From Bradyrhizobium sp. SRS-191 (GTDB lineage: Bacteria > Pseudomonadota > Alphaproteobacteria > Rhizobiales > Xanthobacteraceae), in the NCBI RefSeq assembly GCF_024586915.1, contig NZ_JANBVS010000017.1, positions 62,001-126,000 of the forward strand: a DNA stretch of 64,000 bases. The letters are read 5' to 3'. Under the pieces are notes generated by a model that worked only from the letters and a program-made list of their open reading frames with translations, made no database searches and was not told the origin of the DNA. Shown here piece by piece: positions 26,433-35,805 of this stretch; the first letter of the stretch is position 1, and every line of letters begins with the position of its first letter. The position numbers and the translations under genes were made by a program.

Positions 26433-27215
26433 ATGAAGACCGTCTTTCTGGCCGCAGCAGCCATTCTGATCGCGAGCAGCGCCGCGCAGGCCGGCAGCTC
26501 GATCGCCTTCGATTTCGACGGCCGCAAGATCCGCGTGACCATGCCGCGCAACTGCCAATCGCTGTCCTGCCTGCAGGTCTCCGGCGTCGATCTCAGCGGG
26601 CTGAAATCCAAGTTCGATGACGATGACACGCCGGCGAGCAAGGCGCCTGCGGCCGGCGCGGCCGCCGCACCGGCTCCGACGGCTGTCGCGCCTGCCGCCG
26701 CGCCCGTCGCGGCCCCGCAGGTCAATGCGCCCGCGGCCGTCGCCGCACCGACCGTTGCCGCAGCGGCCGCTCCTGTCGCGCCATCCTCGACGGTGCAGAT
26801 GCCGGTGCCGCCGGCGCCCGTCGCCATGACCGCACCGGCGGTGCAGCCGGCGCCCGCCGCTGCTCCCGCGCCGACCACCGTTGCTGCCGCACCGGCCGTT
26901 GCTGCGCCCGCCCCCGCGCCGGCTGCCGATCCGAACTCGCCGCTCGGCCTGTGGGCCACCGAGGGCGGCAAGGGCAATGTCGTGATCGAGCCGTGCGGCC
27001 CCAACATCTGCGGCTTCGCCGAGAAGACGCGCGAGAAGATCCTGATCAACATGAAGCCGAAGGACAGCAAATGGGTCGGCCGCATCCATGATCCCGATGG
27101 CGGCGGCAACTACGACTCCACCGTCGTGCTGAAGAACCCGACCACCCTGCGAGTCCAGGGCTGCGCGTTCGGCGGCCTGTTCTGCGGCGGCCAGACCTGG
27201 AAACGCATCAGCTGA
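26433..27215 (+). CDS. Secreted DUF2147-domain protein with Ala/Pro linker
   Basis: The 260-residue product has a signal peptide (KTVFLAAAAILIASSAAQA), a short N-terminal domain with two cysteines (NCQSLSCLQVSG), a low-complexity Ala/Pro/Val linker from about 68 to 168, and a C-terminal DUF2147 domain (PLGLWATEGGKGNVVIEPCG through GGLFCGGQTWKRIS). DUF2147 proteins are periplasmic or outer-surface beta-barrels of unknown function. The two-domain layout with long linker suggests a spacer across the periplasm. It ends with a strong terminator. Confidence 0.85.
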   Translation: MKTVFLAAAAILIASSAAQAGSSIAFDFDGRKIRVTMPRNCQSLSCLQVSGVDLSGLKSKFDDDDTPASKAPAAGAAAAPAPTAVAPAAAPVAAPQVNAPAAVAAPTVAAAAAPVAPSSTVQMPVPPAPVAMTAPAVQPAPAAAPAPTTVAAAPAVAAPAPAPAADPNSPLGLWATEGGKGNVVIEPCGPNICGFAEKTREKILINMKPKDSKWVGRIHDPDGGGNYDSTVVLKNPTTLRVQGCAFGGLFCGGQTWKRIS

Positions 27216-27243
27216 CGCCGTCCCCCCGCCGTCAGCGGATGGG

Positions 27244-27282
27244 AGACCCCGCCGGGATCAGTCCCTCCGGCGGGGTCTTTTG
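27244..27282. terminator. Intrinsic terminator after the DUF2147 gene
   Basis: AGACCCCGCCGG and CCGGCGGGGTCT make a 12-bp stem around an 11-nt loop, followed by TTTTG. It also faces the stop of the histidine kinase gene on the other strand. Confidence 0.88.
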
Positions 27283-27293
27283 TCTGATGGCTC

Positions 27294-28667
27294 TCACGCC
27301 ACCTTGGCGGGGATCGCCGCGGCGGCGGGCAGCACCGCCCGCAGCGGCAGCGACAGCCGCACGCGCAGGCCGCGCGGCGTGTTCGGCATCAGCGCGATGC
27401 CACCGTCGTGCTTCTTCATGATCTCCTGCGCGATCGACAGGCCCAAGCCGAAGCCGCCGGCCGAGCGCGCCTGGTCGAGCTTGACGAACGGCTCCAGCGC
27501 GCGCGCCTGCAGCGCCTGCGGAATGCCCGGGCCGTCATCGGCGACCTCGATGGCGATGACGCCCTCCAACGTGGCATCGAGGCTGACGATCACCTCGCTG
27601 CCGTGCTTGACGGCGTTCTCGACCACGTTGGTCACCGCGCGCGACAGCGCCCGCGGCCGGCCCTCGCAGACCAGCCGCTGCGGGCCGCGATAGCTGACGG
27701 CGTGGCCGACATCGGCGAAATCGCAGCAGATGGTTTCCAACAGGCTCGACAGCTCGATGCGCGCCGGCTGCTCGGCCTTGGTGTCGTCGCGCAGGTAGTC
27801 GAGCGTCTCGTCGAGCATGCGGCTGACCTGGTCGATGTCGCGCAGCATCGCGCTGCGCATGTCGCCCTGCCCGATCCGCTCCGAGCGCAGCCGCAGCCGG
27901 GTCAGCGGCGTGCGCAGATCGTGGCTGATCGCCGCCAGCATCCGCGTGCGGTCGTCGAGCAGCGCGCGGATGCGGGCCTGCATCTCGTTCAACGCGTCGG
28001 CGACCTGGACGATCTCCTTCGGCCCGCGCCGGCCGAGCGGCTCCTGCGCGCCCGGCGAGCGGCCGAACGCTGACGCCGCGCGCGCCATGTCCGAGAGCGG
28101 CCGGATGATCGCCCGCGCCGCATAGATCGACAGCAGCACGCCGAGGATCAGGATGAGGAACAGGAATACGGCGGTCGGCTTGACCACGATCGACCAGAAT
28201 TCCAGCCGCGGCACGTCGTCGAACACCAGCGCGTGCTCACTATCGACCTGAACGATGATCTGGGTCGGCGGCGCCGCGCCATAGCCGACGCCGTGCAGCA
28301 AGGTGACGTCGCGCAGCACACCGAGCTGGCGGCGCGCGAGCTTCGACGTCAGCGGCACGCTGCGTTCCGGCTTCGGCAACAAGGTGAGCGCGGTCAGCGG
28401 CACCAGCTCGACCTGGATACCCGAGCTGCGCAGGCTCGACAGGCTGCTCTCGACGGCGACGGGATCCTTGGCGGCGCGGACGAAATGCACGGCCTCGCCG
28501 ACGCGGGCGACGCCATAGGCCGGCGATTCCTGCTCGTCCGGCGGATCGAAGAACAGCAGCACCGCCGCGATCATCAGTACCATGCCGAACAGCACCGAGA
28601 GCGACGCCAAGGTCACGATCTGCGTGGTGAGGCCGAGGCGCGGACACGTCTTGTTGTCAGGCTTCAT
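27294..28667 (-). CDS. Sensor histidine kinase (EnvZ-like)
   Basis: The 457-residue protein has membrane helices at about 13-40 and 160-185 around a periplasmic sensor region, HAMP (about 180-235), HisKA with AISHDLRTPLTRL (phospho-acceptor His249), and HATPase_c with NVVENAVKHG, DDGPGIP and GGFGLGLSIAQEI. It starts 11 nt inside the response regulator gene upstream, so the two are coupled. It resembles the second kinase in this window (52833). The signal is unknown; the divergent efflux operon is a plausible target. Confidence 0.93.
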   Translation of the reverse strand: MKPDNKTCPRLGLTTQIVTLASLSVLFGMVLMIAAVLLFFDPPDEQESPAYGVARVGEAVHFVRAAKDPVAVESSLSSLRSSGIQVELVPLTALTLLPKPERSVPLTSKLARRQLGVLRDVTLLHGVGYGAAPPTQIIVQVDSEHALVFDDVPRLEFWSIVVKPTAVFLFLILILGVLLSIYAARAIIRPLSDMARAASAFGRSPGAQEPLGRRGPKEIVQVADALNEMQARIRALLDDRTRMLAAISHDLRTPLTRLRLRSERIGQGDMRSAMLRDIDQVSRMLDETLDYLRDDTKAEQPARIELSSLLETICCDFADVGHAVSYRGPQRLVCEGRPRALSRAVTNVVENAVKHGSEVIVSLDATLEGVIAIEVADDGPGIPQALQARALEPFVKLDQARSAGGFGLGLSIAQEIMKKHDGGIALMPNTPRGLRVRLSLPLRAVLPAAAAIPAKVA

Positions 28668-29424
28668 CGAGGGTCTCGACTCTTGGCGTGAAGACGTAGC
28701 CGCCGAGGCGCACGGTCTTGATCATGCTCCAGCTCTTCGCGCCGGGCTCGATCTTCTGGCGGATGCGGCTGATGTGGACGTCCATGCTGCGCTCCACCGG
28801 ACCGGCCTGGCCGCCATGCGCCAGCTCGATCAGCTGCTCGCGCGACAGCACGCGCCCGGCATTGCGGCAGAACGCCAGCAGGATGTCGAACTCGGCGCTG
28901 GTCAGGGTGATCTTGACGCGATCCGGATCGAACAGCGTGCGGGTCGCGGGCTCGATGCGCCAGCCGTCGAAACTCATCGGGGCCTGGCGCGCGGCGATCA
29001 CGGCAGGATGGAGTTGCGAGCGGCGCAGCAGCGCGCGGATGCGCGCCACCAGCTCGCGCGGATTGAACGGCTTGACCACGTAGTCGTCGGCGCCGAGCTC
29101 GAGCCCGAGGATGCGATCGATGTCCTCGCCCTTGGCGGTCACCATGATGATCGGCACCGTCGAGATCTGGCGCAGGCGGCGGCAGATGCTCATGCCGTCT
29201 TCGTCCGGCAGCATCAGATCGAGCATGATGAGATCGACCTGCTCGCGCTGCAGGACGTCGTTCATCGCCGCCGCCGAGGCCACGAAGCGCGGCGCGAAGC
29301 CGTGCTCCTGCAGCAGCTCGGTGAGCAATGCTGCGATCTCGCGGTCGTCCTCGACGCAGAGGATGCGCGCGGCTGCCGGTATGTTTGCGTCTGCGGCCAC
29401 GGCGGTATTGTGTGACGACATCAT
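28657..29424 (-). CDS. OmpR-family response regulator
   Basis: This 255-residue protein has a receiver domain with acidic pair E24-D25-D26 and phospho-acceptor Asp68 (MLDLMLPDEDG), the conserved lysine in DDYVVKPFNPREL, and a winged-helix DNA-binding domain (LTSAEFDILLAFCRNAGRVL, SREQLIELAHG). It is the first gene of the kinase operon and is divergent, across about 220 nt, from the NodT-MacAB efflux genes. Confidence 0.93.
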   Translation of the reverse strand: MMSSHNTAVAADANIPAAARILCVEDDREIAALLTELLQEHGFAPRFVASAAAMNDVLQREQVDLIMLDLMLPDEDGMSICRRLRQISTVPIIMVTAKGEDIDRILGLELGADDYVVKPFNPRELVARIRALLRRSQLHPAVIAARQAPMSFDGWRIEPATRTLFDPDRVKITLTSAEFDILLAFCRNAGRVLSREQLIELAHGGQAGPVERSMDVHISRIRQKIEPGAKSWSMIKTVRLGGYVFTPRVETLDEA

Positions 29425-29642
29425 GTGCGGAACATGGTCGATTTTGGCCGAAAAGAACAGCCTGAAGCCGCGCCTGATCGTGGCGAAATCAAGCTGTATT
29501 GTTAAGGCGGAAACATTTCTTCACGCGACTTAACCCTGCGCAACGGCCACCGCGCCTAAGGCTTAGCCGATCAGACAATCAATCAACAGGGAAGTCCTGC
29601 GGCGAGGCTGATGCGGCCGGCGCGGCCTCCTTCCGAACCGCG

Positions 29643-31130
29643 ATGCGCAGCCCCGTGAAGCCAGTCCTGCTCGCTCTTTGTTTCGCAACCCCGCTGCTCG
29701 CCGGCTGCGCCGTGGGTCCCGACTACATCACGCCGGACTTCGGCATGCCGGCGCGCTGGAGCAGCGACCGCACCCGGCCGGCGCCGGCGCTGAAGCTCGG
29801 GCAGTGGTGGCGCAATCTCGGCGATCCCCTGCTCGATCAGCTGATCGGCGAAGCCGTCGCCGGCAATCTCGATGTCGCCGCCGCAAAGGCCCGCATCCGC
29901 GAGGCGCGCGCCACCCAGCGCCAGGCGGTGGGCGCGCTGTTCCCCGCGGTGAGCGGCACCGGCTCGGCGACCGAGAGCCGCAGCGCCGGATCGACCACCA
30001 ACGGGATTGCGATCGCGCCCACCACATTCAGCCAGTTCCAGGCCGGCTTCGATTCGAGCTGGGAGCTCGATCTGTTCGGCGCCAACCGCCGCGCCGTCGA
30101 GGCGGCCGGCTATGGCGTCGATGCCGCCGAGGACGATCTGCGCGCGACCTTGCTGACGCTGATCGGCGACGTCTGCTCCAACTACATCGATGCGCGCGCC
30201 TATCAGGCGCGGGTGGCGCTGGCGCGGCGGACCGCCGCCTCGCAGCGCGAGACCGCGGCGCTGACCCAGCGCAAGCAGGACGCCGGCTCGGCCTCGGCCG
30301 TCGACACCGCCAAGGCCGCAGCGCTTGCCGCCAGCACGGAAGCGACCATCCCGACCTATGAGAGCAGCTATCAGCAGGCGGTGCACCGGCTCGGCGTGCT
30401 GCTGGGACGTGATCCCAGCGCGCTCGGCCAGCGCCTGTCTCGCACCCTGCCGATCCCCTCGCCGCGCCTACCGCTGCCGAAGGGCATTCCGGCCGACGTG
30501 CTGGTGATGCGTCCTGACGTCCGCAAGGCCGAGCGACAGCTCGCGCAGTTCACCGCGAAGATCGGCCAGGCCACCGCCGCGCTTTATCCGGATGTCAGCC
30601 TCACAGGCACGGTCTCGACGACCGCGCTCAAGCTCGGTGATCTCGGCAAGACCTCGACCATCGGCTGGTCGGTCGGGCCGAGCGTCTCGGTGCCGATCTT
30701 CAATGCCGGCAAGCTGCAGGCCGCGGTCGAGATCGCCGAAGCCCAGCGCGACGAATACCACGTCGCGTGGCGCAGCGCCGTGCTGAGCGCGCTCGAAGAT
30801 GTCGAGAACGCGATCGTCGGCCTCGGCCAGGAGCGTATCCGTATTCGCAGCCTGACGGAATCGGCGCGGCGCTATGGCGAGGCCGCGCGGCTGTCGCGCT
30901 CGCTCTATCAGACCGGATCCAGCACTTTCCTCGACGTGCTCGACGCCGAGCGCTCGCAGTTCACCGCCGAGGACAGCCTGCTCGCCAGCCGCGCCACGTT
31001 GGCAAAGAACTATGTGGCCCTGGCGAAGGCGCTCGGCGGTGGCTGGAGCGGCCCAATTGATAGCTCGGTGCCGGAGGTCGTCGACAGCGGCACCGGAGCG
31101 CATCTCGCGCAGGCCGTCGCTCCCAGATGA
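29643..31130 (+). CDS. Outer-membrane efflux lipoprotein, NodT/OprM family
   Basis: From ATG 29643 the product is 495 residues with lipobox L-A-G-C (AGCAVGPDY), and two outer membrane efflux repeats rich in A/Q/R helices. Typical pieces are WWRNLGDPLLDQLIGEAVAGN, WELDLFGANRRAVEAAGYGV (quoted parts) and LPKGIPADVLVMRPDVRKAERQ. The outer-membrane channel of a tripartite exporter; macA and macB homologues follow. The frame is open back to 29499, but that part encodes nothing typical of the family. Confidence 0.92.
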   Translation: MRSPVKPVLLALCFATPLLAGCAVGPDYITPDFGMPARWSSDRTRPAPALKLGQWWRNLGDPLLDQLIGEAVAGNLDVAAAKARIREARATQRQAVGALFPAVSGTGSATESRSAGSTTNGIAIAPTTFSQFQAGFDSSWELDLFGANRRAVEAAGYGVDAAEDDLRATLLTLIGDVCSNYIDARAYQARVALARRTAASQRETAALTQRKQDAGSASAVDTAKAAALAASTEATIPTYESSYQQAVHRLGVLLGRDPSALGQRLSRTLPIPSPRLPLPKGIPADVLVMRPDVRKAERQLAQFTAKIGQATAALYPDVSLTGTVSTTALKLGDLGKTSTIGWSVGPSVSVPIFNAGKLQAAVEIAEAQRDEYHVAWRSAVLSALEDVENAIVGLGQERIRIRSLTESARRYGEAARLSRSLYQTGSSTFLDVLDAERSQFTAEDSLLASRATLAKNYVALAKALGGGWSGPIDSSVPEVVDSGTGAHLAQAVAPR

Positions 31131-31165
31131 TCCAACCTTGATCCACCAGCCTCCGAAGTCGCCTG

Positions 31166-32458
31166 ATGAACGCACCACTGCCCCACCTGTCCCACCCGGT
31201 CGCGATCGAGGAACACGCCGTGCCGCCGTCCAAGCCGAAGCGAGGCCGGCGCTGGCCGCTGGCCGTCGCCGGCCTGGTGGTGCTTGCGGGGCTCGGGCTG
31301 GTCGTCAATCGCTATACGCGTGATCCAAACGCCAACCTCGCCACCGCGCCCGTCACGGTCGGCGACATCGAGCAGACCGTGCTCGCCACCGGCACGCTGA
31401 AGCCGGTGAAGCTGGTCGCGGTCGGCGCCCAGGCCTCGGGCCGGCTGGTCACGCTCAACGTCACGCTGGGCCAGAAGGTCAGAGCGGGCGATCTGATCGC
31501 GGAGATCGATTCGCTCACGCAGCAGAATACGCTGCGCACCAACGAGGCCGCCTTGCGCAACGTTCGCGCCCAGCGCGACGAGAAGCAGGCCACGCTGGCG
31601 CTCGCCGAGGCGAACCTGGCCCGCCAGCAGACGACGTTGGCGCAGAAGGCGTCGTCGCGCGCGGACTACGACAACGCCGAAGCCACCGTGAAGCAGACCC
31701 AGGCGCAGATCGCGCAGCTCGAGGCACAGATCATCGAGGCCGAGGTCGCGATCGAGACCGCGCGCGTCAATCTCGGCTACACCAGGATCACCGCGCCGAT
31801 CGACGGCACCGTGCTGTCGATCGCCACCCCGCAGGGCCAGACCGTCAACGCCGTACAGTCGGCGCCGACCATCGTCGTGCTCGGCCAGGTCGAGACCATG
31901 ACCGTGCGCGTCGAGATCTCCGAGGCCGACGTCGTCAGGGTGAGGCCGGGCCAGAACATCTACTTCACCATCCTCGGCGACCCCGACCGCCGCTATACGG
32001 CCACGCTCGGGACCATCGAGCCGGCGCCGGAATCCGTCAAGACCGACTCCAGCTTCTCCTCGACCACGACGACGTCGTCGTCGAGCAGCAGCACGTCGTC
32101 CTCCTCCAGCTCGACCGCGATCTACTACAACGGCGTCTTCGACGTCGCCAACCCCGACGGACGGCTGATGACCTACATGACCGCCGAGGTCCACATCCTG
32201 CTCGGCGAAGCCCGCAACGTGCTGACCATCCCGTCATCGGCGCTCGGCAACCCCAATGCCGACGGCAGCTATTCCGTGCGCGTGCTCGACGGCTCGGGCA
32301 AGCTCGAGAAGCGCAGCGTGCGGGTCGGCCTCAACAACAAGATCCGGGCCGAAGTGCAGTCAGGCCTGCGCGAAGGCGAGCGCGTCGTGACGTCCTCCCC
32401 CGACGAGGGTCCGAAGCGAACCGTCATGCCGCCGCCGCCATCCGCCGGAGGCCCATGA
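31166..32458 (+). CDS. macA: MacA-like periplasmic adaptor protein
   Basis: The 430-residue product has an N-terminal membrane anchor (about 28-46), a biotinyl-lipoyl-type domain (VGAQASGRLVTLNVTLGQKV), a coiled-coil hairpin rich in Q/A/E, and a beta-barrel (LGYTRITAPIDGTVLSIATP). It couples MacB to the outer membrane channel. An odd Ser/Thr-only stretch of about 25 residues lies at about 293-317 (nt 32050-32115). Its stop overlaps the macB start as ATGA. Confidence 0.92.
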   Translation: MNAPLPHLSHPVAIEEHAVPPSKPKRGRRWPLAVAGLVVLAGLGLVVNRYTRDPNANLATAPVTVGDIEQTVLATGTLKPVKLVAVGAQASGRLVTLNVTLGQKVRAGDLIAEIDSLTQQNTLRTNEAALRNVRAQRDEKQATLALAEANLARQQTTLAQKASSRADYDNAEATVKQTQAQIAQLEAQIIEAEVAIETARVNLGYTRITAPIDGTVLSIATPQGQTVNAVQSAPTIVVLGQVETMTVRVEISEADVVRVRPGQNIYFTILGDPDRRYTATLGTIEPAPESVKTDSSFSSTTTTSSSSSSTSSSSSSTAIYYNGVFDVANPDGRLMTYMTAEVHILLGEARNVLTIPSSALGNPNADGSYSVRVLDGSGKLEKRSVRVGLNNKIRAEVQSGLREGERVVTSSPDEGPKRTVMPPPPSAGGP

Positions 32459-34416
32459 TGGCCGAGATCCTGATCGACCTGCGCAACGTCGGGCGGCGCT
32501 ATTCGTCCGGCGAAGGCACCGTGCACGCGCTGCGCGGCGTCGACATCGGAATCGCGCGCGGCGAGATGGTCGCCATCATCGGCCAGTCGGGCTCCGGCAA
32601 ATCCACCTTGATGAACATCCTGGGCTGTCTCGACCGCCCGACCTCCGGCAGCTACAGGATCGCCGGGCGCGAGATGGGCTCGCTCGATCCGGACGAGCTC
32701 GCAGCGCTGCGGCGCGAGCATTTCGGTTTCATCTTCCAGCGCTATCATTTGCTCGGTGAGCTGACCGCCGCCGAGAATGCCGAGGTGCCTGCGGTCTATG
32801 CCGGCTTAAGTCCGGTGCAGCGGCGCGGCAAGGCCGAAGCTCTGCTGCAGCGGCTCGGCATGGGCAGCCGTACGGGTCACAGGCCGGGGCAACTCTCGGG
32901 CGGCCAGCAGCAGCGGGTGTCGATCGCACGCGCGCTGGTCAACGATCCCGATGTCATCCTCGCCGACGAGCCGACCGGTGCGCTCGACCGCGCCAGCGGC
33001 GAGGAGGTGCTGCGCATTCTCGACGAGATCAGTGCGTCCGGCCGCACCGTCATCATCGTCACGCATGATGCCGGCGTCGCCCAGCGCGCCCGGCGCATCA
33101 TCGAGATCCAGGACGGCAGTGTCATCTCGGATCGGCTCAATCCGCGGCCGTCGCCGCCGCCAGGCATTGCGGCCGACGATCACCCCGCCTCCTCCTCGTC
33201 GTGGTGGCGCAGTCAGCTCGACCGCTTTCGTGAGGCCACGCGGATGGCGCTGCTCGCGATGAATGCGCACCGGATGCGCGCCTTCCTCACCATGCTCGGC
33301 ATCATCATCGGCGTCGCCTCGGTGGTGCTGGTGCTGGCGCTGGGCAGCGGCTCGCAGGCCAGGGTGCTGAAGGACATCAACCGGCTCGGCACCAACACGC
33401 TGGAGTTCTTTCCGGGCAAGGATTTCGGCGACACCAAGGCCAGCAAGATCAGAACGCTGGTGCTCGCGGACGCCAAGGTGATGGCCCAGCAGCCCTATGT
33501 CGATGCGATCTCGCCGACGGTGTCGACCACGAGCACGCTTCGCTTCGGCGCGATTGAGGTCAGCGCCCAGGTCTCGGGCGTCGGCGAGCAGTATTTCCGC
33601 GTCAAGAACACCGAGCTCGCCGAAGGCAGCTATCTCGATGCGGATACTGTCCGCTCCTATGCGCAGGATGCCGTCATCGACGACAATGCGCGCAAGGCGC
33701 TGTTCCCCGACGCCGATGTCAGCCCGCTCGGCAGCGTGGTCCTGATCGGCAAGGTGCCGTGCCGGGTCGTCGGCGTCACCAAGCAGCAGCAGGCCGGCTT
33801 CGGCTCCAGCTCGACGCCGATCGTGTACCTCCCCTACACCACCGTGCAGGCCCGCTTCATCGGCAACCAGGTGCTGCGCAGCATCAGCGTCCGCGTCGAC
33901 GAGGCGACGCCGATGGCGGACGCCGAGCGCGCCGCGACGGCGCTGTTGACGTCGCGGCACAACGCCAAGGACTTCTTCGTCCTCAACACCGACGACATCC
34001 GCAAGACCGTCGAGAGCACGACGCAGGTGCTGACCCTGCTGGTCGCGGCCATCGCCGTGATCTCGCTTCTGGTCGGCGGCATCGGCGTGATGAACATCAT
34101 GCTGGTGTCGGTATCCGAGCGCGTCGGCGAGATCGGCGTGCGCATGGCGGTCGGCGCCCGGCGCAGCGACATCCTGATGCAGTTCCTGATCGAGGCGGTG
34201 CTGGTGTGTTTGTTGGGCGGCGCGCTGGGATTGTCGCTCGCGGTGGGCTTCGGCACGGTCTTCAACGCGCTCGATGTCGGCTTCCAGCTGATCTACTCGC
34301 CGCTCGCCATGGTCGGATCCGCAATCATCTCGATGGCCATCGGCATCGGCTTCGGCTACATGCCCGCCCGCAACGCCTCCCGGCTGGATCCGGCCACGGC
34401 GCTGGCGCGGGAGTAG
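32455..34416 (+). CDS. macB: MacB-like ABC transporter, ATPase fused to permease
   Basis: This 653-residue protein has an N-terminal ATPase (Walker A GQSGSGKS 43-50, LSGGQQQRV signature, VILADEPTGALD Walker B), then the MacB membrane domain: one helix at about 270-295, a periplasmic domain of about 200 residues, and three C-terminal helices with GIGVMNIMLVSVSERVGEIG. MacB is a mechanotransmission ABC system that drives export of periplasmic substrates (macrolides, siderophores, toxins) through a TolC-type channel, here the NodT-like lipoprotein two genes upstream. Confidence 0.94.
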   Translation: MMAEILIDLRNVGRRYSSGEGTVHALRGVDIGIARGEMVAIIGQSGSGKSTLMNILGCLDRPTSGSYRIAGREMGSLDPDELAALRREHFGFIFQRYHLLGELTAAENAEVPAVYAGLSPVQRRGKAEALLQRLGMGSRTGHRPGQLSGGQQQRVSIARALVNDPDVILADEPTGALDRASGEEVLRILDEISASGRTVIIVTHDAGVAQRARRIIEIQDGSVISDRLNPRPSPPPGIAADDHPASSSSWWRSQLDRFREATRMALLAMNAHRMRAFLTMLGIIIGVASVVLVLALGSGSQARVLKDINRLGTNTLEFFPGKDFGDTKASKIRTLVLADAKVMAQQPYVDAISPTVSTTSTLRFGAIEVSAQVSGVGEQYFRVKNTELAEGSYLDADTVRSYAQDAVIDDNARKALFPDADVSPLGSVVLIGKVPCRVVGVTKQQQAGFGSSSTPIVYLPYTTVQARFIGNQVLRSISVRVDEATPMADAERAATALLTSRHNAKDFFVLNTDDIRKTVESTTQVLTLLVAAIAVISLLVGGIGVMNIMLVSVSERVGEIGVRMAVGARRSDILMQFLIEAVLVCLLGGALGLSLAVGFGTVFNALDVGFQLIYSPLAMVGSAIISMAIGIGFGYMPARNASRLDPATALARE

Positions 34417-34477
34417 TTGGTAGAACATCCGTACCGAACAGCAGAGCGGGGCCAAGCACCGGGCGGCAACGGCAGTA

Positions 34478-34675
34478 TGCTCCCTCTCCCCGTTCTTACG
34501 GGGAGAGGGCTGGGGTGAGGGGCAGCCACACGGGAAGTCCAACTTCAGCATTCCCGCTCCCCCGAAACATTTCGAGACGCAGTCAAGAGAATTGAGCTCA
34601 ACTACTCGCACCACCCGTGCGGCTACCCCTCACCCCGACCCTCTCCCCGTGAAGAACGGGGAGAGGGAGCGCAGC
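34478..34675. repeat. Palindromic intergenic element (family B)
   Basis: The left arm TGCTCCCTCTCCCCGTTCTT-ACGGGGAGAGGGCTGGGGTGAGGGGCAGCC is mirrored by GGCTACCCCTCACCCCGACC-CTCTCCCCGTGAAGAACGGGGAGAGGGAGCGCA, with about 90 unrelated nt between. It fills the convergent gap between macB and the next gene. Confidence 0.82.
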
Positions 34676-34749
34676 GGCGCTCGGGGCGAGCGCGGCTCTC
34701 TTCTCTCCTGGCTTCAACAGCCTCTCTCTATCTGCTGGCGCGGCCTGCC

Positions 34750-35643
34750 CTACCGCTTCGCGGCCATCTGCGTGCTCGCTTGTGCCTCGGACGCAGGCGC
34801 GCCCTTGTCGACCCATTCCGGCGGGGCGCCGAGGCGGTTGGCGACCATGCCGATGAGGCCGGGGTCGCGGCCGTAGGCCTCGCAGGCGTCGTTCTTCGGC
34901 TTGCCGCCGAGCGCGGCCCCGATGCGCTCGATCGAGGGGATCTTGGGCGGCTTGCCGAACGGCGTCTCGCCGGTCACCAGCAGCTGGCCGAAATCGGCGC
35001 TGAACGAGCCGGCGAGATCATAGGCGTCGCCGGCCTGCGAGATCACCGGCGAGTTGGTGAACGAGTTCGCGCCGCGCGCCCACACCATGGCGGCCTGCTG
35101 TCGCCCGCGGCGATCGACCGCCTCGGCTTCGATGCTGAGGCTGCCGAGTCCGATCGGCAACCGCGGCACCGGCACGGGAACGCCGAGCGCGCCGGGCACG
35201 GCGGAGACGACCTTCGAGGCACCAGCGGCCACCGGATCCGTCGCGGCTGCCTGCGTGATGAAGGTGCGCGTCGTCAGATCGGCCCGCTCGTTCGGCGGAA
35301 CCACCGTGAAACGCTCACTGAGGTTGAGGCAGAGCGCGCGATCGACGGCGTTCGTCACCAGCCTTTGCTGCGGCTCGCTGAGCACCGAGCCGACATCGCC
35401 CGCGAACGTTGTCGGCATGATGCGCACGGTCGTCGCAGCCAGCACATTGTCCTTGTTGATGTTGAGCACCGACTTGGCGAGCAGGCCGTTCGACTCCTCC
35501 AGTGAGCGGTAAGAGGCGAGCGAGCCGCTCCGGGTGATTGGCGCCGAGGCGCAACCGGCGAGACCGAGCGCCGCGCACAGCACGGCAAAGTGCGAGAGTG
35601 ACTGAGAGCTGCGTGACCTGACCAAACGCTCGATTTCGACCAT
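34750..35643 (-). CDS. DUF3313-like lipoprotein of unknown function
   Basis: The 297-residue product starts with a lipoprotein signal (lipobox L-A-G-C, Cys31) followed by SGSLASYRSLEESNGLLAK. A conserved mid-region (VLAATTVRIMPTTFAGDVGS, LVTNAVDRALCLNLSERFTV) resembles DUF3313. The C-terminal 60 residues are Pro/Ala-rich. Probably anchored in the outer membrane; function unknown. No operon partner: flanked by a palindromic repeat and a transporter on the same strand 160 nt away. Confidence 0.7.
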   Translation of the reverse strand: MVEIERLVRSRSSQSLSHFAVLCAALGLAGCASAPITRSGSLASYRSLEESNGLLAKSVLNINKDNVLAATTVRIMPTTFAGDVGSVLSEPQQRLVTNAVDRALCLNLSERFTVVPPNERADLTTRTFITQAAATDPVAAGASKVVSAVPGALGVPVPVPRLPIGLGSLSIEAEAVDRRGRQQAAMVWARGANSFTNSPVISQAGDAYDLAGSFSADFGQLLVTGETPFGKPPKIPSIERIGAALGGKPKNDACEAYGRDPGLIGMVANRLGAPPEWVDKGAPASEAQASTQMAAKR

Positions 35644-35805
35644 GCCGGGATCGCCTCACGCTGACCGATTTGCGCCGGCTGTGGCGCCGCCTGCTTGTCC
35701 TCCGACAATCCGGACAGCATGGGGCGGAAGCGTGGAGAGATGTCACCCAGCGCCGCCAACCAAGGAGACAGTGCGGCGGGATTGGTCGGGTTACGATCGC
35801 GGGTT

